Positions 25,931 to 35,840 of a stretch of 64,000 nucleotides of DNA are shown here, one piece after another. The notes under the pieces are model-generated. The model was given only the letters and a program-made list of their open reading frames with translations, searched no databases and was not told the DNA's origin. Within the stretch, counting starts at the first letter, position 1; each line of letters begins with the position of its first letter. Made by a program: the position numbers and the translations under genes. The stretch comes from Breviolum minutum Mf 1.05b.01. Its lineage: Eukaryota > Sar > Dinophyceae > Suessiales > Symbiodiniaceae. The DNA is taken from assembly GCA_000507305.1 (NCBI GenBank), contig DF239033.1:124001-188000 (forward strand), in the 5' to 3' direction.

Positions 25931-28267
25931 ATGGCACGCTTTGCAAGCCTCCTTGTGCTGGCGTGTGCGCCGGCCCGCGTAGCCGCTGATATCCTTTTGG
26001 CATCTTTCGATGGCAAAGCCACCCATTCGTGGAAGCAGATGAACGACCCAGCACCTCGAGCCAATTTTGGCTTTATTACTTCAAACATCTTTAAAGTTTA
26101 ATCTTACTTTATCAAAGTATTCATGTGAAAAGAATTTCAAAAGATGTTTCTGCTCCAGTCTTGGAGCTTTGGAATCAATCTTCTGACATACAGACAATCA
26201 AAAAAAATCAAAGTTGTTCGTGCATTTTCCACTCTCTATTTTCTAAGTGTTCGCATCTTCTCCCTATCCCTGCAGGTCATGGGTGGTAAATCCACCGGCA
26301 CTTTCAACGTGGAGAACGGCCTGGGTATTTTCGATGGAGAAGTCGTGGACGTGCCCTTCCTGAAGGCACCTGGTTTCATCAAGGCCTCTGTGGTTGACAT
26401 GAATCTCGGATTGTTGATTGGTCGAGGTGAATGGTGCTGATGATGTGGGTAGAAATGGGGTAGGATTGAGGGCTTTGATGATGAAATTGAATGAAGGATA
26501 ATTAAATTGATAAAGATGAGGATGATGTGTTTAAGGAGCAGTCAGCCCAAGCCATCAGTCATGAACAGAGAGGCAAGAAGAAACAGCACTTCCACTCACC
26601 ATCGTGCCAAGGAGCCTGTTTTCAGCTATCTTTCCAGACATCTCTTCTTGCAAGAGCATCAGCCTGGAGGTGCTTGGTAGCAAATGGTGGCAGTGAGCAA
26701 TGTACTAATTTAATCGTATGTATACAGACTCAACGCTTGCCATGATTAGCAGATCTGATCCAGTTTCAGGGGGTGGATGTCTGAAAGCTCCGGAGCCCAA
26801 TGGACGCAGGTGAAGTCTGACAGCGACTACAAGGGCTACCGCTTCTCCATCGGAAACGCCCATGCCCCTGGTGGCAAGTTCTTCGCCTATGGCTCCTTGG
26901 TGAAGGGTCCAGGTTGTGTGGCATTATTTGAGTTCCAGGAGGGTTGGTACTTGTTGGGCTATATTGATGACTCTCTAGGCAATTTGTAAGGACCTCAGCC
27001 CATCTCACCTCAAATGGTGGTATAGTAGTAGGATCCCCTGCAAATGCTCTGAATTCAATTTAGGTGCTGCAACCTTCCCAAATGACATTCAATTTGAACA
27101 TATCGTCCTCCCCTCTCGGTTTCGCGAGCCAGTGAGCCTCCAGGTTACAAGAGCAACTTCGATGTGGGAAAGGTGGGCGAGTGGAGACTTGGATTGACGA
27201 AGGTGGAAGAAAGCACTGGGAAACAATGACTGTTCCAAGGATGCATCTTCTGAAACCTGGCCATGACCACACTAGTGCCTTGTAGATCCTCAAGATTTTG
27301 GGTGCAAACTGCAAACATCAAATCTAAAAGAAACACCAACCTCAAACATCAAGAAACATCCAATTCGGGCAAAAGAAACGACCAATCTCCTGACTCTTCA
27401 CCTAATGTCGCTGACTCCAGGAACACCGTGACGCTGCCCTTGTCCGGCTTCAGCGACTTTTGGGACGATGCCACGGGTGAGGCCATCAAGACCTGCCAAG
27501 AGAACAAGATCTACTGCCACCCGGGCTGAACGCCTTGAGAAAATTTGGGCAAGTTGCCAAACTTCTGGTGAAATGCAACGAAGCATTTCAAGATTGGTCG
27601 ACAGGACAAAGAAGAAACAACTGAGCGATAGTTTGAGTTGTCTTTTTTCCCAAACTTGAACAAATCACGTAAGACTTCCAATTTTGCCAAGCTTGAAGCA
27701 CTGAAGGCCCTGATGCGAAGACCTTGAAGGACTGGGAGCAGTGACTTTCCTTGGATTTTCTACTGCTGATAGAAGTTGAACGAAATTCATTCATAAAGCT
27801 GAGTCACGAATCATCATTCGAAACTGAACATGAACTTATGGAAGTCCTGATGAAGGACTTTTAGTTTCTGACACTTTGGTGCTGTATCAAAATTTTCACC
27901 CACCCAGCAGAATGACTATATATCAACCTTCAGGACATGAGGACGATGGGCTTTTGGGCTGAAGGAGTGGCAGGAAAGGTGCACTTGGAAATCAAATCCG
28001 TTCCTTGGAGCAACGCGTGCCGCATGACACAAGTTCTAATGCTTGAAACTGCCTGGTTGATTGAGATGAGGTTGTGGTTGATGACGCTTTTATAGACCTG
28101 GAATCCAAAGAAATGCCAGTGGACAATTGGTGCTGTTTCATGTTGGTAGGTTTGTAGTCCTGTATGTGGACTATAGGGACGTATAGCTTCCATTGTATCA
28201 CCATGTTTCACCTGAACCTCTACCCAAGGTGAAGGCCACGGAGTGTGCTCCTGACATGGTGGTTTGA
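25931..28267 (+). CDS. CIA30-domain protein with signal peptide (nine exons)
   Basis: Member of the CIA30 family (named for the complex I assembly factor NDUFAF1; in algae many copies occur with unknown roles). Exons: 25931-26050, 26276 to about 26410, about 26638-26669, 26810-26891, 27144-27183, 27421-27524, 27707-27729, 27934-27999 and 28229-28267 (TGA). The start gives MARFASLLVLACAPARVAA, a signal peptide, so the product enters the secretory or plastid route. Exon 1 ends MNDP and exon 2 continues VMGGKSTGTF, the CIA30 signature; later YKGYRFSIGNAHAPGG, NTVTLPLSGFSDFWDDAT, TLK+DMRTMGFWAEG and EIKS+VKATECAPDMVV join in frame. Introns begin with GT (26670, 28000), GC (26051, 26892, 27525) and GA (27184, 27730). 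One exon is only 23 bases. The exon 2/3 border (26400-26640) is the only joint I cannot fix. The length, about 200 residues, is normal. Confidence 0.85.
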
Positions 28268-28560
28268 GGGATTCAGATTTAAATGCTGAGACTTAGAAGG
28301 CATGTTCTGGACCTCCAGAGATCTGATTTGTGATGCATCTATCCTGCTGTAATATGGTGAGAAATTTTATTCCTGCTCGTTAGAACTTGAAATGGATTGA
28401 AACTACGCAGATTGTAGATTGTTGGTTGATCTGGAGGTTGAGAAGGTGCCCCCTGGTCCTCAAAGTATATCGATTCTCGGTGCAAGGAGATGCCTCTAGA
28501 GCACCCCAGTAGTTCCTGACCATAGCGGCGGGGTAGCGTGCAAGCACAGGAGGCCGTCCA

Positions 28561-30290
28561 TAGCTGTCCACTGAAATCAGCGGTGGATTGGTTGAGACGG
28601 TCGAGTCAATGGGTTTCTGCATGTTCGATGCACTGAAAGCGGAGACGGATGGTGCGGATAACCCATTGGCCAGACTGCGATGCTATTGAGTGGTTCAGGA
28701 AGAAAGGGCCGCCGACCAGGTGTCCAATATCTCTCTATTTAGCATGATGTGATGTTAACATTTTGAAGGGGCAAAGAGCTTTCAAGTCTCGCGAATGTTT
28801 CTTTTATGTTTCCAATAGTTTTGCCAGATGATCTTTTGGTTTGGAGGATGCACATGTATGGAATTGAATGGGAATTGATAGGAACAGTCAAGCCCACAGC
28901 AACTTGGGCTCCAAACGGAACCGATCTCAATTGCTGCTTCGGCATTGCGAGGATATTCGCGAAGGGAAGAAGGTATCCAACATTGAACTTATCTACCAGT
29001 CCGTCCTCTCAGCCTGGATCTCTTTGGTCGGTTGTCATCGACGATGTAAGACAGTAGGATGGGTTGGGTCTTGATGTTTGGAGTGGAGGATTGAAGTCTT
29101 AAAGTCTTATAAAGAGTTATATATGTGGACTCCCTCCATTGCTGCAGGCTGTGATTCTCCGGTTGCACATGATGAAGCTAGAGTTTAAGATTGTTATTTT
29201 GATCCTTTCCATGCATTTCGCTCATGTGTGAGGCTGAATTGGGTGATTCTCCACTTTGTGGGTTTTGCTGCCTTTCTGGGCCCAGCTGTTGGGAGCCTCA
29301 TGGAGCCCTCGTGGTGCTACCTTCTTACCTTATAGGCCAGCCATGGCTTGGAACTCTTTGACCCAAAGGCTCGAGCAAAAAAAACTCCCAAGCCATCTCA
29401 GGGTGGTATAATATCAGCAGAAGTATTTCCATCAATATTCCAACATGTCATGACACGTCGCTGCGGGACCCAAAAATGAACAAATTTCTGGAGTGACAGT
29501 GACGGTGGCAGTAATGGTAATGATCCGCAAGGTCATTATCGAGCTTCCGGTGGCCGTTTACGAGATCCTGACTCATCAAAGCGCCTTGTCTTATGAATTG
29601 GATCAGTTGAAGAGCAGAAGCAGGAAGTGAAACAGATGAAAATACCTGGTCACGACATTGGGAGCGCTTAGTGCCTTTCAATTTCACATGCATTTTCCCC
29701 TAGGTTCAGGGGGTGGCCTTCATTTGGAGGCGTGGCATCTCACAGGGCACTCAGTACAAGTCATAGATTCTATGTCTCCAAGTTATCAATGGAGGTCCCA
29801 GTGCCAAACAGTTTTTGTTTGTTTTTGGGTCAGAGAGGTTACACACACAACAATGGCCATTAGGCTTGCTACACAAAACACACTGTAACCCATGCGAGAC
29901 TAGTAGATGACAAGGCTGCACGTTTGGGCTTGGCAGCGATGCGCATCCTTTGCGCTGTGCCTCGGATGAATTGGCAGAGCTAGTTGAAGCTCATATTAAC
30001 TATTAACACTTGTTCGTTTGTGTCATGTTTTTTTTCAATGAAGATTGGACTTTTATCAGCTATGTCATATTATTTTATCATATTTCATCTCGTGTAGTTG
30101 CCATGTCATCGCTACAATGTTGACATAGTGATGTCACTTTCACTCCTCATCCCTTGCGGGTCCTAATGTGGTGAAGGTGCTATTGGTAATCGCGGCTCCA
30201 TTCTTGACCCGAGAAAGCACCAAGTCCGGATGCTTAGGGGCCGGATGTTTTTTGATGGACTGCTCCAGCTTGGACACCAATCTCAAATTT
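28561..30290 (+). CDS. Unrecognised multi-exon gene
   Basis: Open + strand segments: about 28561-28686 (GGLVETVESMGFCMFDALKA, then DGADNPLARL), about 28930-29015 (CEDIREGKKVSNIELIYQS), about 29468-29632 (two + frames open; one gives IRKVIIELPVAVYEIL), about 29898-29988 (LVDDKAARLGLAAMRILCAV, helical, armadillo/HEAT-like in feel) and about 30172-30290 (GSILDPRKHQVRMLRGRMFF). No domain is firmly recognised. The minus strand is also open across 28380-28622 (PPLISVDSYGRPPVLARYPA) and could compete; I prefer the + reading because it continues into the next open segment and matches the orientation of all neighbours. Confidence 0.35.
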
Positions 30291-31092
30291 GAGTTTCCAT
30301 GTCGTTCACATTGCTGTTGAGGAATCCCAATACATTGGGAGCGCTCAAGTGGAGGGCAGAGTGTGGTCACCAAGTGGAATGTTGAACTTTGAATTTGAGA
30401 AGGCAGACAATGGCTCATTGGAGCTGACAATGTGAGTGGTTCATAGTGGTTCACTTGTTTGTTGTTTTGCATTTTGTTGTTCTTTATTGCACATTGTTGT
30501 ACTGTGCTGCATGTTGATGCAAGGTCGAAAAAGGGGTCCAGGGTTTGACCGTTGGCACTACCTGTTTTCCTAGGTTCACTGTTGGTGAGTTCGGCGCATG
30601 CCAGATGTGCGCCAGAGAGAGGAGTAGCTTTATGTTTTGCGTAGCAATCAATGGCTTCAAGGCTTTAAGTTTTAGGTGAAGTCTAATTAACTATTGCTTT
30701 TCCCGGCGCAAGATGTCCTCAGGATCCGGCAAGTTGATTACTGAGTACTGCTGTCAAAAACATTTCCTCCTATTTGAAGCAGAGGATCCGGCCATAAAAA
30801 CACTTGAAGCGTTTTTGCTGTTTTGTTTGGATGCCAATTTGTGAAGGTACTTCAATGCACTCAGCGTGTGGATTCAGCCAGGTGGCCTTTTTGGGACTTT
30901 TTTTTGGGAACCTCTGATGTTGTCAAGAGGCAATTGAATCTACACCTTGGGTTGATCTAGAAACCAAGAGAAATCAAGTTTCAGAGAATGACATCATCGA
31001 GTTCTTATGTCTATTTTGAGTAGAAGTACCATGTTGAATCAAGTGCATCATAATGCACTCTATCAAATTTTCCTTCTTGGAGAGTCCTCTTC

Positions 31093-31113
31093 AATCAGCC
31101 ATTTTGGCTCCAG
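31093..31113 (+). other. Relict dinoflagellate spliced leader
   Basis: The core AGCCATTTTGGCTC (31097-31110) followed by CAG is a near copy of the trans-spliced leader (known sequence contains TAGCCATTTTGGCTCAAG). It is 60 bases before the ATG of an intronless gene. A leader that is encoded in the genome in this place is the mark of a trans-spliced mRNA that was reverse-transcribed and reinserted. Confidence 0.7.
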
Positions 31114-31170
31114 CAATTTTGTCTCAGGCTGCCCCGGCTCGCATTCAAACAAAAGATATCTTAACTAAGC

Positions 31171-31575
31171 ATGTCTCGCTTCGTAGCAATCCTCCTTGCC
31201 GCTGCCTTCGTGCAGAGCTTTGCCTTTGTGGCCCCAGGTGCTCCTCGTCATGCGCTGCGCTCCACTCGCTATGAGCAGATGCAGCAACAAACAGAGATCC
31301 CTGAGGAGACCTCCAGTCCTCCATTTGCTGCTGTGCTGATGGCCTCGTTTGTGGGATTGATGTTGGGCTTCACCAGCAGCCCCAACGTTGCCAGGGCAGA
31401 AGAGTCTGCTGCTCCAGTTGTTTCGGACAAGAAGGCCAAGTTGAAGGCAGAGGTTGAGAAAGCCCAAGCAGCCATCAAGAAGAACGCCAAAAGCAAGGAA
31501 GAGCGTTTGAAGGAGCAGATCGCGCAGCTCAAGGAGGTTGAGAAGACTGCTGAAACGGACTTTGCGACCAAGTGA
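31171..31575 (+). CDS. Intronless plastid-targeted (FVAP-leader) protein
   Basis: One exon, 134 residues, ATG 31171 to TGA 31573-31575. The N-terminus MSRFVAILLAAAFVQSFA is a signal peptide followed at once by FVAP, the phenylalanine-led motif that opens the transit peptide of dinoflagellate plastid proteins; an R-, S-rich stretch follows. A second hydrophobic segment (VLMASFVGLMLGF, about residues 48-62) ending in VARA looks like a thylakoid-transfer signal, with mature protein starting EESAAPVV. The mature part, about 55-60 residues, is Lys/Glu-rich and predicted helical or coiled (KLKAEVEKAQAAIKKN). I do not recognise the function. Being intronless with a relict spliced leader 60 bases upstream, it is probably a recycled cDNA copy that kept an intact frame. 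Confidence 0.9.
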   Translation: MSRFVAILLAAAFVQSFAFVAPGAPRHALRSTRYEQMQQQTEIPEETSSPPFAAVLMASFVGLMLGFTSSPNVARAEESAAPVVSDKKAKLKAEVEKAQAAIKKNAKSKEERLKEQIAQLKEVEKTAETDFATK

Positions 31576-32101
31576 GGAGCACTTGTTTTTACACAGGATC
31601 GGCTCTGGCTTGCTTGCCAGTGTCCTGCGGCTGTAGAGGCCTTGGGGCCTCAGAAAATCACAGCCGTGAGGCACGACTTTTTGGCGAGTAGAGCTACATT
31701 GGGCTGTACTATTGACGGAGCCGCTGACTTTCAAGCGAAGTGTCAAAAACGGTTTTGCAAAGATTTGCTTTCTGCAGAGGCGCAAGACTGCAGACTCTTT
31801 GTTTGACTTGAGTTCCTCTCACTCGCCTCAGTGAAATCCACGCACACATCACATTCCAATTTCAGCCAAAGGTACAGCATATGGCTGGGCTGACATGGCG
31901 CTGCCGGCATCCTCAAAACAGCGAGATGTGTCATATAATTTCATAATTACATAATAATTAATAATCAACATTTCTTCTTCCTACGTTTTGCTCAATCTCC
32001 CCTTTCAGATAAAGCGTGCAGTCTCTATCATTATTGCTTAGAAGTTTCAATGTTTTTCTTCCAATATCTTCAAAATGTGCATTCCAAGATCAACTTCAGA
32101 T

Positions 32102-33432
32102 CAAAACCTATTTTCCAAGAGCCCTATTGGCGCTGATGACCGTGATGGCCATGTTCAAGTGCTGAGGCTGGCTCTGCTGGCATTTGAAGCCTTCCGAATT
32201 TTCTTCTCGCCGCCTGGTAGAAATAGAGCCCCATTTCTGAATCCTTCGTGATGGGTGAGCCATCCGCAATACATGCCCGGTTTTGAGGCACATCTGAATG
32301 CGACAAATATCTATAGTAGTTAGGGTCTAGTTCGTTGATATTTGTTGAAGTTCTTTGAGAGGGACTACCCGCCGGCCAGTCAAGCAACCAGAAAGCCGCC
32401 ACCTTGCTAAGGCACGGTGTTTTCTGGCTGGTTTGTCACCCAGTATGTCATGTACATGCACGGTTCTATTTGCTATTTGGAAGTGAATGGTGTCACAATG
32501 GCGTTTGCAAAACACAAGCTATTCAACCTCAGAGCTTTTTTGCAGTGATGACTTCATCCTTCCTCAACAGATTGAGTTGATTCATGTGCCTTGAGGTTAC
32601 CATGATGCAGTGGGACACCATTGATTGGGCTGCATTGATGTTCCTTGGCGGCAACAAGCACTTTCGAAAGTCGAGAGCTACGACATGCGTTCAAGGCATT
32701 TCAAGGCCCTTTCTGGACGGCATTTCAGCCACTGACGATCCCAATGCTTTGATACCTATTTTTGCATGTCACAAGAACCATAATGACCCGTCCAGTGTTC
32801 CATTGATTACATTCTCAAACATGTCATCAACCAAGGCAGAGAGAAGTACCTGCGCAGGGTTGGGGTGCTTAAACTGTTCAGACACCTGCGTGAGCGATAG
32901 TCCGATAGTCCCTCCCGTGTTAAAGGAATGGAATCTATGTTAGATACATTTACATCATTCATCGCTTGCACTGGAAGAAGGACAGCACCGGCTGTCCCAC
33001 AGGTGATTCACAGCAAAACAAATAATCAATGAAGGAACATGTGGGTTTGTATGCAGAGCAATACTTAGCAACAAGATGCCAGATTCAGAAGCTTGATGAT
33101 CAGAGCACGGCACTACTCCTTGCCAAGCCCCTGCCAATGGGCCAAATCACCCAAAATCATCCAAAATCCAGTCCCAGCGTTTCTTACCTGAGGACCCTTG
33201 ATGAAAGCATTGCGTCAGAAGACTGGCAACGAACTGATTCATTTGCATGCCGTGCAGGCACTCATGTTGGGTGTTGACTCCTTGGATACACCAACCAGCC
33301 ATTGAGAAACATTGAAAACAATCAAGGGGTCCGGCTCTTGGGTCGTTCAGCACCTGCGGGTCCCAAAACATCTGGTGATTCTGCACTACTCTTACAGCTT
33401 GAACTTGCCAGGCCGGAGTCCCAGATTTCAGT
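32102..33432 (+). CDS. Unrecognised exons (32-33.4 kb)
   Basis: Three or more coding-like segments: about 32102-32213 (SPIGADDRDGHVQVLRLAL and FEAFRIFFSPP, donor GTAGAA), about 32604-32669 (WAALMFLGGNKHFRK) and about 33328-33432 (SGDSALLLQLELARPESQ, consensus donor GTGAGT). The LGGNKHFRK piece, together with FILPQQIELIHV at about 32550-32585, loosely recalls the LGGN turn of Arf-GAP proteins, but the zinc-finger cysteines that define that family are not seen nearby, so no function is assigned. A separate open frame at 32350-32581 is hydrophobic and Cys/His-rich and may be chance. Confidence 0.3.
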
Positions 33433-34097
33433 GAGTCCATCGTGAAGGCACGTGGTACGAGAGTTCTGGTAGGTTTAGGGAGCTTTTATCGTCACAACTT
33501 GTTGCTTGGTTGGATTGAATGTAAGTTAAGGTGTAGTAGTCTATGTGTGGTGATGTTCTTGAGGTTGTTGTAATTTTCAATAGAGGAGGATCAAGCTTGG
33601 AAAGTGTTGAACGATCAAGTTGGCTTTCTTAGCGGCTTGTAGGCATCTACCTACCTGCCTGCCAGCGCTGTGGCCACTGGCTGCAAATACGACAAGATCA
33701 AGCATCACGGCTGAAGAGAATACCGTGAGAGAGAATCATTGAGGTCACGAAGCCTATCCACATGGGCGGAACTTGCTCATGAGAAGAGAAAGAAATTTAA
33801 TTATATGCAATATTTCCACGGCATGTGTGAAACATTGTGTGCATTGTTTCGATTGTATCTGACCCGGGAAACTCCAACTCAGTGAATTCATGCAAGGCTG
33901 CTGGTCTTCAAGCCTGACAACTACGAGAACTTCAAGGCATCATCAACATGACAAATGACAACTTCATATCAAGTTCCATAAATTTGCAGAACTTCTTGGG
34001 CAGATGTTGGGAATTGAACATGTTCAGTTCAGAACATGAAACTTGAGTAAACAATGCGTTTCGATTTTTCTAGTTGTTCCGTTCTGAAGATTCAGGC

Positions 34098-35150
34098 CAT
34101 GGATTTTCCTGACCTCTCCGACATGGACTTGGAGTATTGGAATGGGGATTTGAAGCTTGGCAAAACTTAGCCGTTTCATTTCATTCAACTATTTTCTGGA
34201 TTGGTGGTTGAATTTTGCAAGAAGATGCAAGAAGTTCTAAATGGCTGGTTGCAGCATGAAGGTTGGAGCTCTGTAACGTATTCAACTTGGGACTGACGGA
34301 TTTACTACTGTTGACAAGATGCTACCGCATGATTTTGAGAGTTGTAGCCATGTGTGTTGCCCAACTAGCTTGTACACACAGCTGATCCAACTGACTGCTT
34401 GAACCCAAAGAGCTTGACACCAAGTACTCGAGTGTTGGCTACTTTGCCAAGCGTGGACACATTGTTCTTCCCTTTCGGAACCTACAAACTCGTATGGGAT
34501 GCCCAGACAGAAGAGCATCGGTGACAAAGCGAGGCGTTGTTTTTGGCATGGTTTGGATGTTGGTGTTTGATCTCCTTCGATTCCTTTACATGTATTGAAA
34601 ACAGGATTGAATGATGGAGCAGCCAGAAGGTTCTCAAGTTCACCAGTCAGAGAGCCAACAGAAACTTTAGCATGACCTTCAGATTCAGGAGGCTAATTCA
34701 GATCAAACTGATGCTTGAGTTACTATCCCTTGGCACACTTCACCTGGACCTCCGCATAGCGGCATACCTTCAACGGCCAATCACAGAAGGGGGAGACTTC
34801 AGGGCTGGGCACCCCATTGCCGGCCTCCCATGTGCTGAATGCATGCGAAGCCGCGACGGGTGGTAGATCTACGAACGTGTCTCGGCAGCAGGGCAGGGTG
34901 CTGAGTCCAAAACTTGGCCCAGGAATTCGGAACGCGCGGTTGGTGCCATATCAGTAGTATCTCAGTACCTTCCTCTTCTCTCTCCCTATTCACAGGCACT
35001 TCAAGTTAAAGCGCCACAGAATTCATCGTTCCTACTTTCCTACACCTGTCACCTGAGTCTTCCTTCGCAGCACTTTCCTCTCCACCTGCACTCTGCTAAG
35101 GAGATGTTCCAACCTGACCAAGACCCGCTCCCTTGGTGACATCAAAAGTC
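34098..35150 (+). CDS. Unrecognised exons (34.1-35.2 kb)
   Basis: Short coding-like segments: 34098-34167 (MDFPDLSDMDLEYWNGDLK), about 34420-34521 (LATLPSVDTLFFPFGTYKL then VWDAQTEEHR before a GTGACA donor) and about 35100-35154 (NLTKTRSLGDIKSQA). Each has an AG before it and a plausible donor after it, but the acceptor choices are loose and no domain is recognised. They may be the upstream gene to the helicase at 35.8 kb. Confidence 0.3.
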
Positions 35151-35840
35151 AGGCAAGTACCATCAGGATCCATCAAGTACAGCCGGGCAACATAGGGGAA
35201 TGATGATCATATGAACGACGTGCTTGCAGGCTCAACCGAGCACTGGCGTTGCTGCTCTCAAGGGGAGTCGAAGCCCAAGAGCCTTTGCTGCATGAAGCTG
35301 TGGCCATGATTCATTCCACTCATTTGAGCAACGTTGGGTTTCCATTGGATTCTTCAGTGTAGCCACATCACATAGAGTGACGATAAGATGATGCGTGATG
35401 GAAGGTTGTTTGTGAAAGCAATGCAATCAAGCTTTTTCACACTGCCACCGGGATGGTTCAACCCAAAGGCGTTTCATTGTCGGTCATGATTCAGGCAGTG
35501 GTGTTCAACTGGAACCTTTGCATCTTGGATGGATGTCCGGGTGGTGCAGGGAAGGCTTGGAAGAAGCGGGTGCAGCTATAAAATAGCTGCAACAACATAA
35601 GTTGCCCAGTTGCCATGAGTCATCAAAAGCAATATATGTGACCATTGACCTGATTCATCCTCATTGATTTTGCCAAGATTTGGGTGCCATCAAGACCCCT
35701 CTTATATCATGGACCATATGCCATGAACAACCTTCCAAATGATGCTCCTCAGTCTTTGGTGACTCAGCATTGATATAGCAGATGTTGTGCCAGAAGCCGA
35801 CCAGCCTCAAATCAAAGCTTCCTTCTTACTGTGCAATGCC

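Noticed and set aside
28380-28622. Minus-strand frame with PPLISVDSYGRPPVLARYPA
   Set aside because: Looks partly coding, but the + frame across 28561-28686 continues further and fits the orientation of all neighbours. Not fully excluded.
31165-31785. 206-codon minus-strand ORF opposite the plastid protein gene
   Set aside because: It is the shadow of a well-supported + strand gene with signal and transit features; its own translation has no recognisable domain.
32350-32581. 77-codon Cys/His-rich open frame considered as an Arf-GAP zinc finger
   Set aside because: The CxxCx(16-17)CxxC pattern is absent and the frame has no clear splice borders.
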